Assembly: GCA_002396205.1 (NCBI GenBank)
Contig: DGXB01000070.1
Location: 1-28,243 of the forward strand
Direction: 5' to 3'
Length of the DNA: 28,243 bases
DNA from: Bacteroidales bacterium UBA4243
GTDB lineage: Bacteria; Bacteroidota; Bacteroidia; Bacteroidales; F082
Part shown: positions 14,092 through 22,694 of the stretch, piece by piece
Layout: every line of letters starts with the position of its first letter
Position numbering within the stretch: position 1 is the first letter of the stretch
Notes under the pieces: generated by a model
Databases searched by the model: none
What the model saw: the letters and a program-made list of their open reading frames with translations, nothing else
What the model was told of the DNA's origin: nothing
Translations under genes and position numbers: made by a program

Positions 14092-17000
14092 ATGTCTGGC
14101 ATCGCTTTCATCGACCTTGAAGTGGGACTGAACGACAAGAAGATTCACGACTTTGGCGCGTTCAAAGAGCCTGAAAATGAGCTTCATTCCACTTCGAGGC
14201 AGGATTTTGTGAAGTTCATTGCAAACGCTGAGTACCTGTGTGGTCACAACATCATTCATCATGACTTGAAGTATTTGGCCGATATTCCTGACATTCAGCG
14301 TAAAAAAGCCATCGACACGCTCTATCTGTCACCATTGCTCTTCCCAAAGCGCCCCTATCACAAGCTGCTGAAAGACGACAAACTGCAAACCGAAGAACTG
14401 AACAACCCGCTGAACGACAGCCTTAAAGCCCGCGACTTGTTCTACGATGAAGTAAATGCCTTCAACGCGCTTCCCGACGACCTTAAAACGATATTCTACA
14501 GCCTGCTAAACGACAAAGAGGAGTTTGCAGGCTTTTTTGATTATATCGGCTTCAAAACCACATTTGGCAATCTGGAAACACATGTGTTTCAAGTATTTCA
14601 CGGAAAGATTTGTAGCCACAGCCGCATAGATTTGGTTATTAAGAAATACCCTATCGAACTTGCTTACGCCTTGGCCTTGATTTCAACCAACGATGGTGCA
14701 TCGATTACCCCACCATGGTTGATGCGCAATTTCCCCAACATCGAAAATGTGCTGAAACTGCTGTGTAACACGCCTTGCCATGACGAACATTGCATTTATT
14801 GCAAGGACAAGTTGGACATTCACACGGGGCTTCAAAACGTGTTCGGCTACAACGAGTTCCGCACCTTCGACGGCGAGCCGATGCAAGAAATGGCAGTGCA
14901 GGCCGCTGTGAATGGTCATTCGTTGCTGACTATTTTCCCGACAGGCGGCGGCAAGTCGCTGACCTTCCAATTGCCTGCCATCATGTCGGGTCGGGCGGTG
15001 CACGGACTTACCGTGGTGATTTCGCCCTTGCAGTCGCTGATGAAAGACCAAGTCGACAACTTGGCCGAGCGTGGCATCACCGATGCCGTGACCATCAACG
15101 GGCTGCTCGACCCCGTCAGCCGCGCCGATGCTTTTGAAAGAGTGGCCAACGGAAGTGCATCTTTGCTCTACATCTCACCCGAAATGCTACGTTCAAAAAC
15201 GATAGAGAAATTGTTGGTTTCCAGAAACGTAGTGCGTTTTGTCATTGATGAGGCGCATTGCTTTTCGGCTTGGGGGCAGGATTTTCGCGTCGATTACCTA
15301 TACATCGGCGATTTCATCCGAAAGTTGCAGGAAACAAAAAACACGAAGATGCCCATTCCCGTCTCGTGTTTCACGGCCACGGCAAAGCAGAAGGTAATTA
15401 CCGACATTTGCGATTATTTCAAGCGGAAACTCAACCTTGACTTGAGGTTGTTTGCATCTTCATCAGCACGAAAAAACCTGCATTATTCAGTCATTTACGC
15501 CGAGACAGAGGAGGAAAAATACAATACGCTCCGCAATTTGATGTTGGGCAATCCGTGTCCCACCATCGTTTACGTTTCGCGCACAAGGAAATCGGTCGAG
15601 TTGGCACAAAAACTGACCCGCGACGGCATCCCAGCCTTGCCATTCAACGGGAAGATGGACCCCAACGACAAGATTGCGAACCAAAATGATTTCATCGGTA
15701 ATCGGGTGCAGGCCATGATTGCCACTTCCGCTTTCGGAATGGGTGTCGACAAAAAGGATGTTGGCCTCGTGATCCACTACGACATTTCCGATTCGTTGGA
15801 AAACTATGTGCAAGAGGCAGGCCGTGCCGGTCGCGACCCGCAAACCAATGCCAAATGCTATGTGCTTTACAGCGACCACGACTTGGACAAGCATTTCATC
15901 CTTTTGAACCAAACCAAGCTGAGCATCAGTGAGATACAACAAGTTTGGAAAGCCATCAAGGACTTCACGCAACAACGAAAACATGTTTGCTGTTCTGCAT
16001 TGGAGATTGCACGGCAGGCGGGATGGAGCGACGAAGTTTCCGACATCGAAACCCGTGTGCGCACCGCCATTGCCGCCTTGGAGGATGCTGGATATGTGAG
16101 TCGAGGCAACAATGTGCCTCACGTTTTCGCCACGGGCATCATGGTGAAAAACATGGACGAGGCGCGCCGACGCATCGAACAGTCGCCGCTGTTTTCTAAC
16201 GAGCAAGAGCAACAAGACTCGGCGCGAATCATCAAGTCGTTGATTTCGAGCAAAAGTAGGGCCACCGCCGTTGACGACGATGCTGAGTCGCGGGTGGATT
16301 ACCTTGCCGACCTGCTGGGACTGACCAAGGAAAGGGTCATCACCTCCGTGAACCTGATGCGACAAGAAGGAATTTTGGCTGATTCGCAAGACATGTCGGC
16401 CTACATCGAGCATTCGCAGAACAAGTCGAAACAAATATTTGAGCGGTTCTCCAAATTGGAGCGGTTCGTCCTTGAATCTTTGGCTTTTGAGGAAACCGAT
16501 TTCTCATATAAATCGCTGAACGAGAAAGCGATGCAAAGTGGAATCAAAAGCTCAATCAAGGACATCAGGACACTGCTGTTTTTCCTCACCATAAAGTCAT
16601 ATATCAAGAAAAAAGAGAATGCCCAAAGCGGCATGGTTCGAGCCTCGCTGACCCAAGACCTTGAGCCCACCTTGCAGAACAGTGACCATCGCCTGGCGAT
16701 TTGCCGCTTCGTCATTGATAGGCTCTATACTTTGGCAATCGAAAAGCCCAACGCGCAAGAAAACGCCGGTGCCATAGTGCAATTCTCTGTCACTTCGCTA
16801 CTTAAGGATTTCAACGAATATCAAAAAACGGCATTGTTCCAAACCGAAGAAACCTGTCATTTGGACGAGATGGAGGACGCTTTGCTTTATCTCTCGAAAA
16901 TTGGTGCCTTGAAATTGGAGGGCGGTTTCTTGGTGGTTTACAACGCGATGGAAGTGCATCGGCTGAAGGAAATGAAGTTCCGTTACAACCAAAACGATTA

Positions 17001-18900
17001 CAGACGCTTGGACGAGTTCTACAAGCAGCGGAAGCAGCAAATCCACATCGTTGGGGAATATGCCAACATTATGGTTAGGGATTACGATGCGGCCTTGCAA
17101 TATGTGCAGGATTATTTCCAGCTCGACTATAAGAAGTTCATTTCCAAGTATTTCAAAGGAGAGCGTTTGCAGGAAATCGAGCGCAATATCTCGCCTGAAA
17201 AATACAAGCAGTTATTTGGAATGCTCTCGTCCAAGCAACGCGAAATCATCGACGACAAGCTGTCGAAATACATTGTGGTTGCAGCCGGTCCTGGGAGTGG
17301 AAAGACACGGGTGTTGGTCCATAAATTGGCTTCACTTCTGCTGATGGAGGACGTCAAGCACGAGCAACTGCTGATGCTGACCTTCTCGCGAGCGGCGGCC
17401 ACCGAGTTCAAACAACGTTTGATCGAACTTATCGGAGGCGCGGCTTCCTTCGTGGAAATCAAGACATTCCATGCATTCTGTTTCGACCTTTTGGGCAAAG
17501 TCGGCAACCTTGAAGATGCCAAGGATGTGGTGCAACGTGCGGTGGCAATGATCGAAAACGGAGAGGCCGAGCAAGGCCGCATCAACCGTGCAGTCCTCGT
17601 CATCGACGAGGCGCAAGACATGGACAAGGACGAGTATGCCCTTGTTCGCGCCTTGATGAAGAACAACGAGGAAATGCGCGTGATTGCCGTGGGCGACGAC
17701 GACCAAAACATATACCAGTTCCGAGGATCTGACAGCCGATACATGCAGTCGTTCATAGACGAAATGAAGGCCAAGAAATACGAAATGACCGAAAACTACC
17801 GTAGCGCGAAAGCCATTGTCGATTTCTCCAACCAATTTGCCAAAAGGATTTCGCGACGGATGAAAACGCTTCCTTGTGTGGCGGTGCAAAACCTTTCAGG
17901 AATAGTGCAAATCACGGAATACCAATCGCCTAACTTGGAGATTCCGCTTGTCAATCAGGTAATAAACACGTATCGAAATGAGCGGGCTTGCGTGCTGACC
18001 AACACCAACGACGAGGCAGCTTGCATCGTCGGTCTGCTGAAGAAAAAAGGCCTCAACGCCAAACTGATTCAGTCTGCCGAAGGGTTCAGGTTCATCAATT
18101 TGGCCGAAGTGTGTTGTTTCCTCAAAAACGTCAACACTGACAACACTTCGCCCGTCATCAAGGACGAATGTTGGGAACAAGCCAAGCAAAAAACACTAAC
18201 CACCTATAAGGAAGGCACTTGCATCGATTATATGAAAGAGTTTTTCACGGTTTTCGAGCACGCGAACCGCATCAAATACCGTAGCGACCTGATGGATTTT
18301 GTTTTCGAGTCGAATCTGGAGGATTTCTGTGGCGAGGGGCGGCAAACGATTTTCGTGTCAACCATCCATAAATCGAAAGGCCGCGAGTTCGACACGGTCT
18401 ATATGCTTCTCAACAACGAGAAAGCCGACAACGATGAGAGACTTCGCAAGTTGTATGTGGGAATGACTCGGGCCAAACAACGCCTCTTCATTCACTGTAA
18501 CACGAATGTTTTCAATGGTTTAAGAGGGAACTACATCGTTTCAAGCAGAGATGACAAACTGTATCCCATTCCCGATGAAATCACGATGCAACTCACCATG
18601 AAGGATGTGTTTTTGGACTTCTTCAAAGGCAAGAAAACGCAGATTTTGCAGTTGCGAAGCGGGATGCCATTGTGCTTCGACGACGGTTACCTGCGCTTGG
18701 ATACCGGTGAAACCGTTGCAAGTCTGTCAAAGACAAAACGCCAAGAATTGCAGTTGTGGACAGAAAAAGGCTACCGTGTGAAATCGGCCAAAATCAACTA
18801 CATCGTGGCGTGGAAAGGCAAAGACGAAACGGAAGAAACCGCCGTTCTCTTACCGGAAATGGTTTTAGCAAACGAAAAAACACTATCTTTGCACCCTTGA
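14092..18900 (+). CDS. Giant exonuclease-RecQ-UvrD fusion helicase
   Basis: A 1602-residue multi-enzyme protein. Residues 1-125 resemble a DEDD 3'-5' exonuclease: FIDLE (Asp8, Glu10), GHNIIHHDLKYL (51-62) and NNPLNDSLKARDL with a candidate third Asp109. A Cys cluster (225, 229, 234, 237) may bind zinc. Residues about 255-610 are a RecQ helicase: TGGGKS (284-289), DEAH (386-389), SAFGMGVDKKD and QEAGRAGRD (574-582). A long helical middle follows (610-1040) with winged-helix-like stretches. Residues 1045-1480 form a complete UvrD/Rep superfamily 1 helicase: AAGPGSGKT (1064-1072), IDEAQD (1171-1176), GDDDQNIYQFRG (1201-1212), ENYRS, TIHKSKGREFD (1424-1434) and YVGMTRAKQRLF. Exonuclease-RecQ order recalls WRN. 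It begins 14 bases after the DprA-like gene. Its end overlaps the next gene's promoter. Domains certain; cassette role inferred. Confidence 0.94.
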   Translation: MSGIAFIDLEVGLNDKKIHDFGAFKEPENELHSTSRQDFVKFIANAEYLCGHNIIHHDLKYLADIPDIQRKKAIDTLYLSPLLFPKRPYHKLLKDDKLQTEELNNPLNDSLKARDLFYDEVNAFNALPDDLKTIFYSLLNDKEEFAGFFDYIGFKTTFGNLETHVFQVFHGKICSHSRIDLVIKKYPIELAYALALISTNDGASITPPWLMRNFPNIENVLKLLCNTPCHDEHCIYCKDKLDIHTGLQNVFGYNEFRTFDGEPMQEMAVQAAVNGHSLLTIFPTGGGKSLTFQLPAIMSGRAVHGLTVVISPLQSLMKDQVDNLAERGITDAVTINGLLDPVSRADAFERVANGSASLLYISPEMLRSKTIEKLLVSRNVVRFVIDEAHCFSAWGQDFRVDYLYIGDFIRKLQETKNTKMPIPVSCFTATAKQKVITDICDYFKRKLNLDLRLFASSSARKNLHYSVIYAETEEEKYNTLRNLMLGNPCPTIVYVSRTRKSVELAQKLTRDGIPALPFNGKMDPNDKIANQNDFIGNRVQAMIATSAFGMGVDKKDVGLVIHYDISDSLENYVQEAGRAGRDPQTNAKCYVLYSDHDLDKHFILLNQTKLSISEIQQVWKAIKDFTQQRKHVCCSALEIARQAGWSDEVSDIETRVRTAIAALEDAGYVSRGNNVPHVFATGIMVKNMDEARRRIEQSPLFSNEQEQQDSARIIKSLISSKSRATAVDDDAESRVDYLADLLGLTKERVITSVNLMRQEGILADSQDMSAYIEHSQNKSKQIFERFSKLERFVLESLAFEETDFSYKSLNEKAMQSGIKSSIKDIRTLLFFLTIKSYIKKKENAQSGMVRASLTQDLEPTLQNSDHRLAICRFVIDRLYTLAIEKPNAQENAGAIVQFSVTSLLKDFNEYQKTALFQTEETCHLDEMEDALLYLSKIGALKLEGGFLVVYNAMEVHRLKEMKFRYNQNDYRRLDEFYKQRKQQIHIVGEYANIMVRDYDAALQYVQDYFQLDYKKFISKYFKGERLQEIERNISPEKYKQLFGMLSSKQREIIDDKLSKYIVVAAGPGSGKTRVLVHKLASLLLMEDVKHEQLLMLTFSRAAATEFKQRLIELIGGAASFVEIKTFHAFCFDLLGKVGNLEDAKDVVQRAVAMIENGEAEQGRINRAVLVIDEAQDMDKDEYALVRALMKNNEEMRVIAVGDDDQNIYQFRGSDSRYMQSFIDEMKAKKYEMTENYRSAKAIVDFSNQFAKRISRRMKTLPCVAVQNLSGIVQITEYQSPNLEIPLVNQVINTYRNERACVLTNTNDEAACIVGLLKKKGLNAKLIQSAEGFRFINLAEVCCFLKNVNTDNTSPVIKDECWEQAKQKTLTTYKEGTCIDYMKEFFTVFEHANRIKYRSDLMDFVFESNLEDFCGEGRQTIFVSTIHKSKGREFDTVYMLLNNEKADNDERLRKLYVGMTRAKQRLFIHCNTNVFNGLRGNYIVSSRDDKLYPIPDEITMQLTMKDVFLDFFKGKKTQILQLRSGMPLCFDDGYLRLDTGETVASLSKTKRQELQLWTEKGYRVKSAKINYIVAWKGKDETEETAVLLPEMVLANEKTLSLHP
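18884..18891 (+). promoter_or_regulatory. -7 box for the CDF transporter gene, inside the end of the helicase gene
   Basis: TATCTTTG lies within the last codons of the preceding gene and ends 10 bases before the ATG at 18902, predicting a leader of only about 5-7 bases. It would give the transporter its own transcript, separate from the cassette. Confidence 0.62.
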
Positions 18901-18901
18901 A

Positions 18902-19798
18902 ATGAACAGGGAAAAAGAAATATACAAAGTGACGCTCGTTGGTGGGGCGGTCAATGTGCTTCTGCTGGCCTTCAAGTTCGTGGCGGGCATTGTGGCACAC
19001 AGCTCGGCCATGGTCGCCGATGCGCTTCACTCGCTTTCTGACTTCGTGACCGACATCCTTGTCTTGGTGTTCGTGAAAATCAGCAGCAAGCCGCAGGACA
19101 AGTCGCACGACTACGGGCATGGAAAATACGAGACCCTGGCCATGACCGTCATTGGAATTGCCCTGATGGCCGTGGCCTTGGGCATCATCGTCAAAGGGGC
19201 GACCAAGATCGCTGCTTGGGCCAATGGCGAGGCGCTCGAAGCCCCGGGAATGTTGGCTTTCTGGGCTGCCATTGTGTCGATTGTGCTAAAAGAGGCCGTC
19301 TATCGTTATTCCATCATCAAGGCCAAGAAACTGAACTCGAAGGCAGTGGAGGCCAACGCCTGGCATCATCGTAGCGACGCCCTGTCGTCGATTGGCACAG
19401 CAGTGGGCATTGGTGGGGCCATTTTCCTCGGCGAGCGTTGGGCCATTCTCGACCCGATAGCCTCGGTGGTGGTGGGCGCCTTCATCGTCAAGGTGGCCTT
19501 CGACCTGCTCAAGAACGGCATCGGCGATCTGATGGAGCAGTCGCTGCCCGATGAAGTGGAAAATGAGATTCTCGCCTTGGTGGCGGGAGTCCCTGGCGTC
19601 AGCAAGCCCCACGAACTGCGCACCCGCCGCATCGGAAACCATTACGCCATCGAATTGCACATCCTGATGGACGGCGACATCAGCCTGCGTGAAGCCCACG
19701 ACAAGGCCACCGAAGTGGAGGACCTGCTTCGGCAACATTATGGCGAAGATACCCATGTGGCCGTGCATGTTGAACCCAATGAAGAACAACAACTATAA
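18902..19798 (+). CDS. Cation diffusion facilitator (CDF) metal transporter
   Basis: A 298-residue inner-membrane antiporter that exports Zn2+, Fe2+ or similar divalent ions in exchange for protons. The transport site matches the YiiP/FieF pattern: Asp47 and Asp51 in ADALHSLSDFVTD, and His155 and Asp159 in AWHHRSDALSS. The signature HDYGHGKYETLA (69-80) follows the second helix. About six transmembrane helices span residues 10-205, followed by a cytoplasmic ferredoxin-like domain (GVPGVSKPHELRTRRIGNHY and similar) ending in acidic HVAVHVEPNEE. Transport residues Asp-Asp / His-Asp fit zinc-type specificity but do not prove it. It sits 1 base after the helicase gene but has its own likely promoter. 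The nitroreductase gene follows after 11 bases, probably in the same transcript. Family assignment is secure. Confidence 0.95.
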   Translation: MNREKEIYKVTLVGGAVNVLLLAFKFVAGIVAHSSAMVADALHSLSDFVTDILVLVFVKISSKPQDKSHDYGHGKYETLAMTVIGIALMAVALGIIVKGATKIAAWANGEALEAPGMLAFWAAIVSIVLKEAVYRYSIIKAKKLNSKAVEANAWHHRSDALSSIGTAVGIGGAIFLGERWAILDPIASVVVGAFIVKVAFDLLKNGIGDLMEQSLPDEVENEILALVAGVPGVSKPHELRTRRIGNHYAIELHILMDGDISLREAHDKATEVEDLLRQHYGEDTHVAVHVEPNEEQQL

Positions 19799-19809
19799 AC
19801 ATATCAACT

Positions 19810-20481
19810 ATGACACTACAAGAAGCCATCATCGCTCGTCACTCGGTGCGACAATACTTGGAAAAACCTATTGAAAACGAAAAGATTACGCAGCTACAAG
19901 CCTTGGTTGACGAGTGCAATCGTGAGGGCAAGCTGCACATCCAATTGGTCACCAACGAGCCTAATGCCTTCTTGGGCGGCATCGCCAAATATGGCGGCTT
20001 TTCGGGCGTGGGCAACTACATCGCCATGGTCGGACCCAAAGGCGAGGACGAAAAGTTAGGCTATTACGGCGAGAAAATCGTCCTTTTGGCACAAACCCTC
20101 GGTCTCAACACCTGCTGGGTCGGTCTGTCGTATAAAAAGCAACCAGACAAATACCAAGTGCTTGAAGGCGAAGCCCTTCCATGCGTGATTTCGTTGGGCT
20201 ACGGCGCCAACCAAGGCAAGGCGCATCCGCAAAAGAAAGGCATCGAGAGTTACTGCAAGGTGGAAGGCGCCATGCCCGAATGGTTCCGCAAGGGCATGGA
20301 GGCAGCCTTGCTCGCGCCCACTGCCATCAACCAGCAGAAGTTTGAATTCAGCTTGGCGAACGGCAACCAGGTGACAGCCAAGACCCGCTTCGCCTTGACG
20401 CCTTATGCCAAACTCGACCTCGGCATCGTCAAGTGCCACTTCGAGATTGGGGCTGGGAAAGAGAATTTTGGCTGGGCGTAA
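19810..20481 (+). CDS. Nitroreductase-family flavoprotein
   Basis: A 223-residue FMN oxidoreductase of the nitroreductase fold. The opening TLQEAIIARHSVRQYLEKPI is the classical FMN-binding start, and YYGEKIVLLAQTLGLNTCWVG is the family's central helix and strand. The C-terminal half repeats the pattern (WFRKGMEAALLAPTAINQQK), ending in GAGKENFGWA, as in the subgroup sometimes annotated TM nitroreductase. Members reduce nitro or quinone compounds with NAD(P)H; the natural substrate is unknown. It lies 11 bases after the CDF transporter gene, so cotranscription is likely, though the two functions have no known link. It converges with the acetyltransferase gene, only 3 bases between the stops, with no clear hairpin. 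Family certain. Confidence 0.92.
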   Translation: MTLQEAIIARHSVRQYLEKPIENEKITQLQALVDECNREGKLHIQLVTNEPNAFLGGIAKYGGFSGVGNYIAMVGPKGEDEKLGYYGEKIVLLAQTLGLNTCWVGLSYKKQPDKYQVLEGEALPCVISLGYGANQGKAHPQKKGIESYCKVEGAMPEWFRKGMEAALLAPTAINQQKFEFSLANGNQVTAKTRFALTPYAKLDLGIVKCHFEIGAGKENFGWA

Positions 20482-20484
20482 TCC

Positions 20485-20964
20485 CTATTCCTTCGCGAAT
20501 GCCTTCACTCTCTCTTCTGTCATCCGCTGCACGGTCCATTCCTCGAGCGGGAAAGCCCCGATGGAGCGATAGAAGGCCAACGAAGGCGTGTTCCAGTCGA
20601 GGCAGATCCATTCCATGCGCCCGCAGTTTCGCTCCACGGCGATGCCGGCCAAATATTTCAGGATGGCTTTCCCATAGCCCAAGCCGCGCTTTTCGGGTAT
20701 GATGAAGAGGTCTTCGAGATAAAGGCCCTTGCGGCCCACAAAAGTCGAAAAATTATGGAAAAACAAGGCGAAACCGATGACCACGCCGTCTTCTTCGGCA
20801 AAGACGACCTCGGCGGATTTTTCCACGAAAAGCGATTGGTAAAGGGTGGCTTCGTCGGCAATGACCTCGTCGGAGCATTTCTCGTAGGCAGCCAATTTCT
20901 TGATAAATTCAAGGACGAGGCCGGTTTCTTCGGGCTGTGCTGGTCTAATGGTAAATTTAGGCAT
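20485..20964 (-). CDS. GNAT N-acetyltransferase (spermidine/diamine acetyltransferase-like)
   Basis: A 159-residue cytoplasmic acetyltransferase using acetyl-CoA. Motif A, LYLEDLFIIPEKRGLGYGKA (about 81-100), has the pyrophosphate-binding RGLGYGK loop. Motif B contains LDWNTPSLAFYRSIGA. The start FTIRPAQPEETGLVLEFIKK and the YLEDLFI / FFHNFSTF pattern recall the SSAT (diamine and thialysine) group; that substrate assignment is a guess from resemblance. The ATG at 20964 lies right after the stop of the kinase-like gene upstream, so both are likely in one transcript from the promoter at 21731. It converges on the nitroreductase gene. The family is certain; the substrate is not. Confidence 0.92.
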   Translation of the reverse strand: MPKFTIRPAQPEETGLVLEFIKKLAAYEKCSDEVIADEATLYQSLFVEKSAEVVFAEEDGVVIGFALFFHNFSTFVGRKGLYLEDLFIIPEKRGLGYGKAILKYLAGIAVERNCGRMEWICLDWNTPSLAFYRSIGAFPLEEWTVQRMTEERVKAFAKE

Positions 20965-20966
20965 GG

Positions 20967-21700
20967 CTATTTCAATTGTTCATAATAATAGTTCAACACT
21001 TCTATTGCGGGTTTTTTCATCATGATTATAGGGTCAATGAAATATAACTGAGTACCATCTGTCAGAACATTATCCCCCTCAGATGAAACATCGGTAACTG
21101 CAATGTAATCATTGCCGTAGAAATAACGGTTTTCAGGCTTTAGCCCAAGGCCTTCCATTAGGTAACGGTCAATCTCTTCTTGCGAGCAAGGCATGAATTT
21201 TTTTGAAATATAAGGTTGGCTCAATATGATGCGTACCCCATCAACATCTTCGCTAATACCCATAAACAGATACCTTGTATTCGTGAAAAGCACATTGTGA
21301 ACCAAATGCTCATAAATGGCATCTTGGGAATGCATCTGCTTGATTGCTGATTTTGCAAAAGGATTTCGCACCTTGATTACCTTTTGGCCTTTTTCGTCAA
21401 AAAACACGATGCTTTCGCCTGAAGGGAGACGTTTTCGATCGCCAAACGAGTCCCATTCTTCGCGGGGAATGAAAAGACCATGTGCTTTTGCGATGGCTAT
21501 CAAGCGGTCGCTCTCCGCCTCTTGCGCTGAATTTCCCTTGCCTTGCTCGTAATTTCCATGTCGTTGAGTGGATAGCCCAACTTCAAACACTCCAATATCG
21601 CTTCGGTCGCTATCTGCCTCACCTCTGGATTCAAGTTGCGCACATATTGGATGGCGTTTTGCCCGTCTCTTAAAAAGACTGTCGATAATTTTTCTTCCAT
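20967..21700 (-). pseudogene. Polyvalent-protein-kinase-like gene split by a -1 frameshift
   Basis: Two frames together look like one gene. The first (21700-21500) encodes EKLSTVFLRDGQNAIQYVRN through SKAREIQRKRRR and stops at 21502-21500. The second (about 21515-20967) continues as AESDRLIAIAKAHGLFIPRE, then LPSGESIVFFDEKGQKVIKV, RYLFMGISEDVDGVRIILSQ and DNVLTDGTQLYFIDPIIMMK, the pattern of the putative polyvalent protein kinase domain known from Bacteroidetes hypothetical proteins, where both halves are fused as I remember. Joining them needs a -1 shift near 21510-21525. Alternatives are translation restart at a TTG (21503-21501) that overlaps the TGA, or a sequencing error. No slippery heptamer is seen. 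Function unknown; such domains occur in mobile-element and phage proteins. A good promoter precedes it (21731). Confidence 0.7.
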
Positions 21701-21730
21701 AAGTCCACATGTTCGTTTTATTGTCGGGTG

Positions 21731-21738
21731 CAAATATA
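21731..21738 (-). promoter_or_regulatory. -7 box for the kinase-like and acetyltransferase genes
   Basis: TATATTTG on the minus strand, 30 bases before the ATG at 21700, giving a leader of about 25 bases. No convincing -33 element at the usual distance. Confidence 0.6.
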
Positions 21739-21791
21739 CAACTTTTTCATAGGTATCGAGTCGTTAATGCAAACTAAAACCACTCACCCAC

Positions 21792-22694
21792 TTAACAGCA
21801 AATCCTGGTCTGTCGTAGCTGTTCCTTCCGCGCTGAGGGAATAATCTCTTCGTGGAAGAAATAGTTGACCACTACAGGTGGCTCGCCGTGCTTGGAACGC
21901 ACACTGTCGTCGTTGCGGACGTATGGGAGCCCTTCGCGTTGGGTGTAGGCACGCATGTCGGCGTCGAGTTCGCTCCAATAGGTGCGGTCTTTTTTGGTGT
22001 AGATGTCGTGATAGAGGCTGTCCAATTCGGGATGGTACTGGTGGATCCAGTCGAGGATGCGTCCACGGTAGTCGCCTCTAAGGTTCAGGTTTTCCAGCCA
22101 GACGAGGTTGCATTGGCTCTTCGCCCTCTCGATGATGGCTTGCACATCGGTGATGCCTGGAAAGATGGGCGAGATGAAGCAAGTGGTTTGCACTCCGGCC
22201 TCATAGAACTGCCGCATGGCCTCCAACCGCCGTTCGATGCTCACGCCACGGTCCATCTCCTTGCGGAATTCCTCGTCAAGTGTGTTGATGCTCCACGACA
22301 CACGGGCGTTGGGGAAGGTCTTGATGAGGTCCAAATCCCTCAGCACCAAGTCGCTCTTGGTGGCAATGCTGATGCTGATACCACTGCCTTGCAATTGCTC
22401 AAGCAAGGCACGGGTGCGCTTGTATTTGGCCTCGTGGGGCTGGTAGCAATCGGTCACCGAGCCAAGAAAAGCCTCTTTGCCAGCGTATTTCTTCGTGTTT
22501 TTGATTTCAGGCCAGAGTTTCACGTCGAGAAACTCGCCCCACGGCTCGGGATGGTTGGTGAAACGCTTCATGAACGAGGCGTAGCAGTATTGGCAGGCGT
22601 GGACGCAGCCCACATACGGGTTGACTGAGAAGTCGGCCACGGGCAGGTTCGACTTCGTCATCACTGACTTTACTTCAATTTCTTGGATTTTCAT
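21792..22694 (-). CDS. SplB-like radical SAM protein
   Basis: A 300-residue radical S-adenosylmethionine enzyme. The iron-sulfur site is C30-x3-C34-x2-C37 (VGCVHACQYCYASF). Further segments typical of the spore-photoproduct-lyase-related group (COG1533) are FLGSVTDCYQPHEAKYKRTR, ISIATKSDLVLRDLDLIK, VSWSINTLDEEFRKEMDRG and TTCFISPIFPGITDVQ. These bacteria do not form spores, so true photoproduct repair is unlikely; the substrate is unknown. The C-terminal end carries an extra Cys-Cys (TRICC). Its ATG overlaps the stop of the upstream acetyltransferase gene by 4 bases (22691-22694), so the two are translationally coupled, with the flavoprotein at 23256 probably heading the same operon. Family certain, reaction unknown. 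Confidence 0.93.
   Translation of the reverse strand: MKIQEIEVKSVMTKSNLPVADFSVNPYVGCVHACQYCYASFMKRFTNHPEPWGEFLDVKLWPEIKNTKKYAGKEAFLGSVTDCYQPHEAKYKRTRALLEQLQGSGISISIATKSDLVLRDLDLIKTFPNARVSWSINTLDEEFRKEMDRGVSIERRLEAMRQFYEAGVQTTCFISPIFPGITDVQAIIERAKSQCNLVWLENLNLRGDYRGRILDWIHQYHPELDSLYHDIYTKKDRTYWSELDADMRAYTQREGLPYVRNDDSVRSKHGEPPVVVNYFFHEEIIPSARKEQLRQTRICC

Noticed and set aside
15487..16434. 315-residue minus-strand frame inside the RecQ part of the giant helicase gene
   Set aside because: Shadow of conserved helicase codons on the plus strand; the product has no recognisable domain.
21852..22628. 258-residue plus-strand frame opposite the radical SAM gene
   Set aside because: The minus strand encodes the full radical SAM motif set with an operon overlap; the plus-strand product is unlike any family I know.
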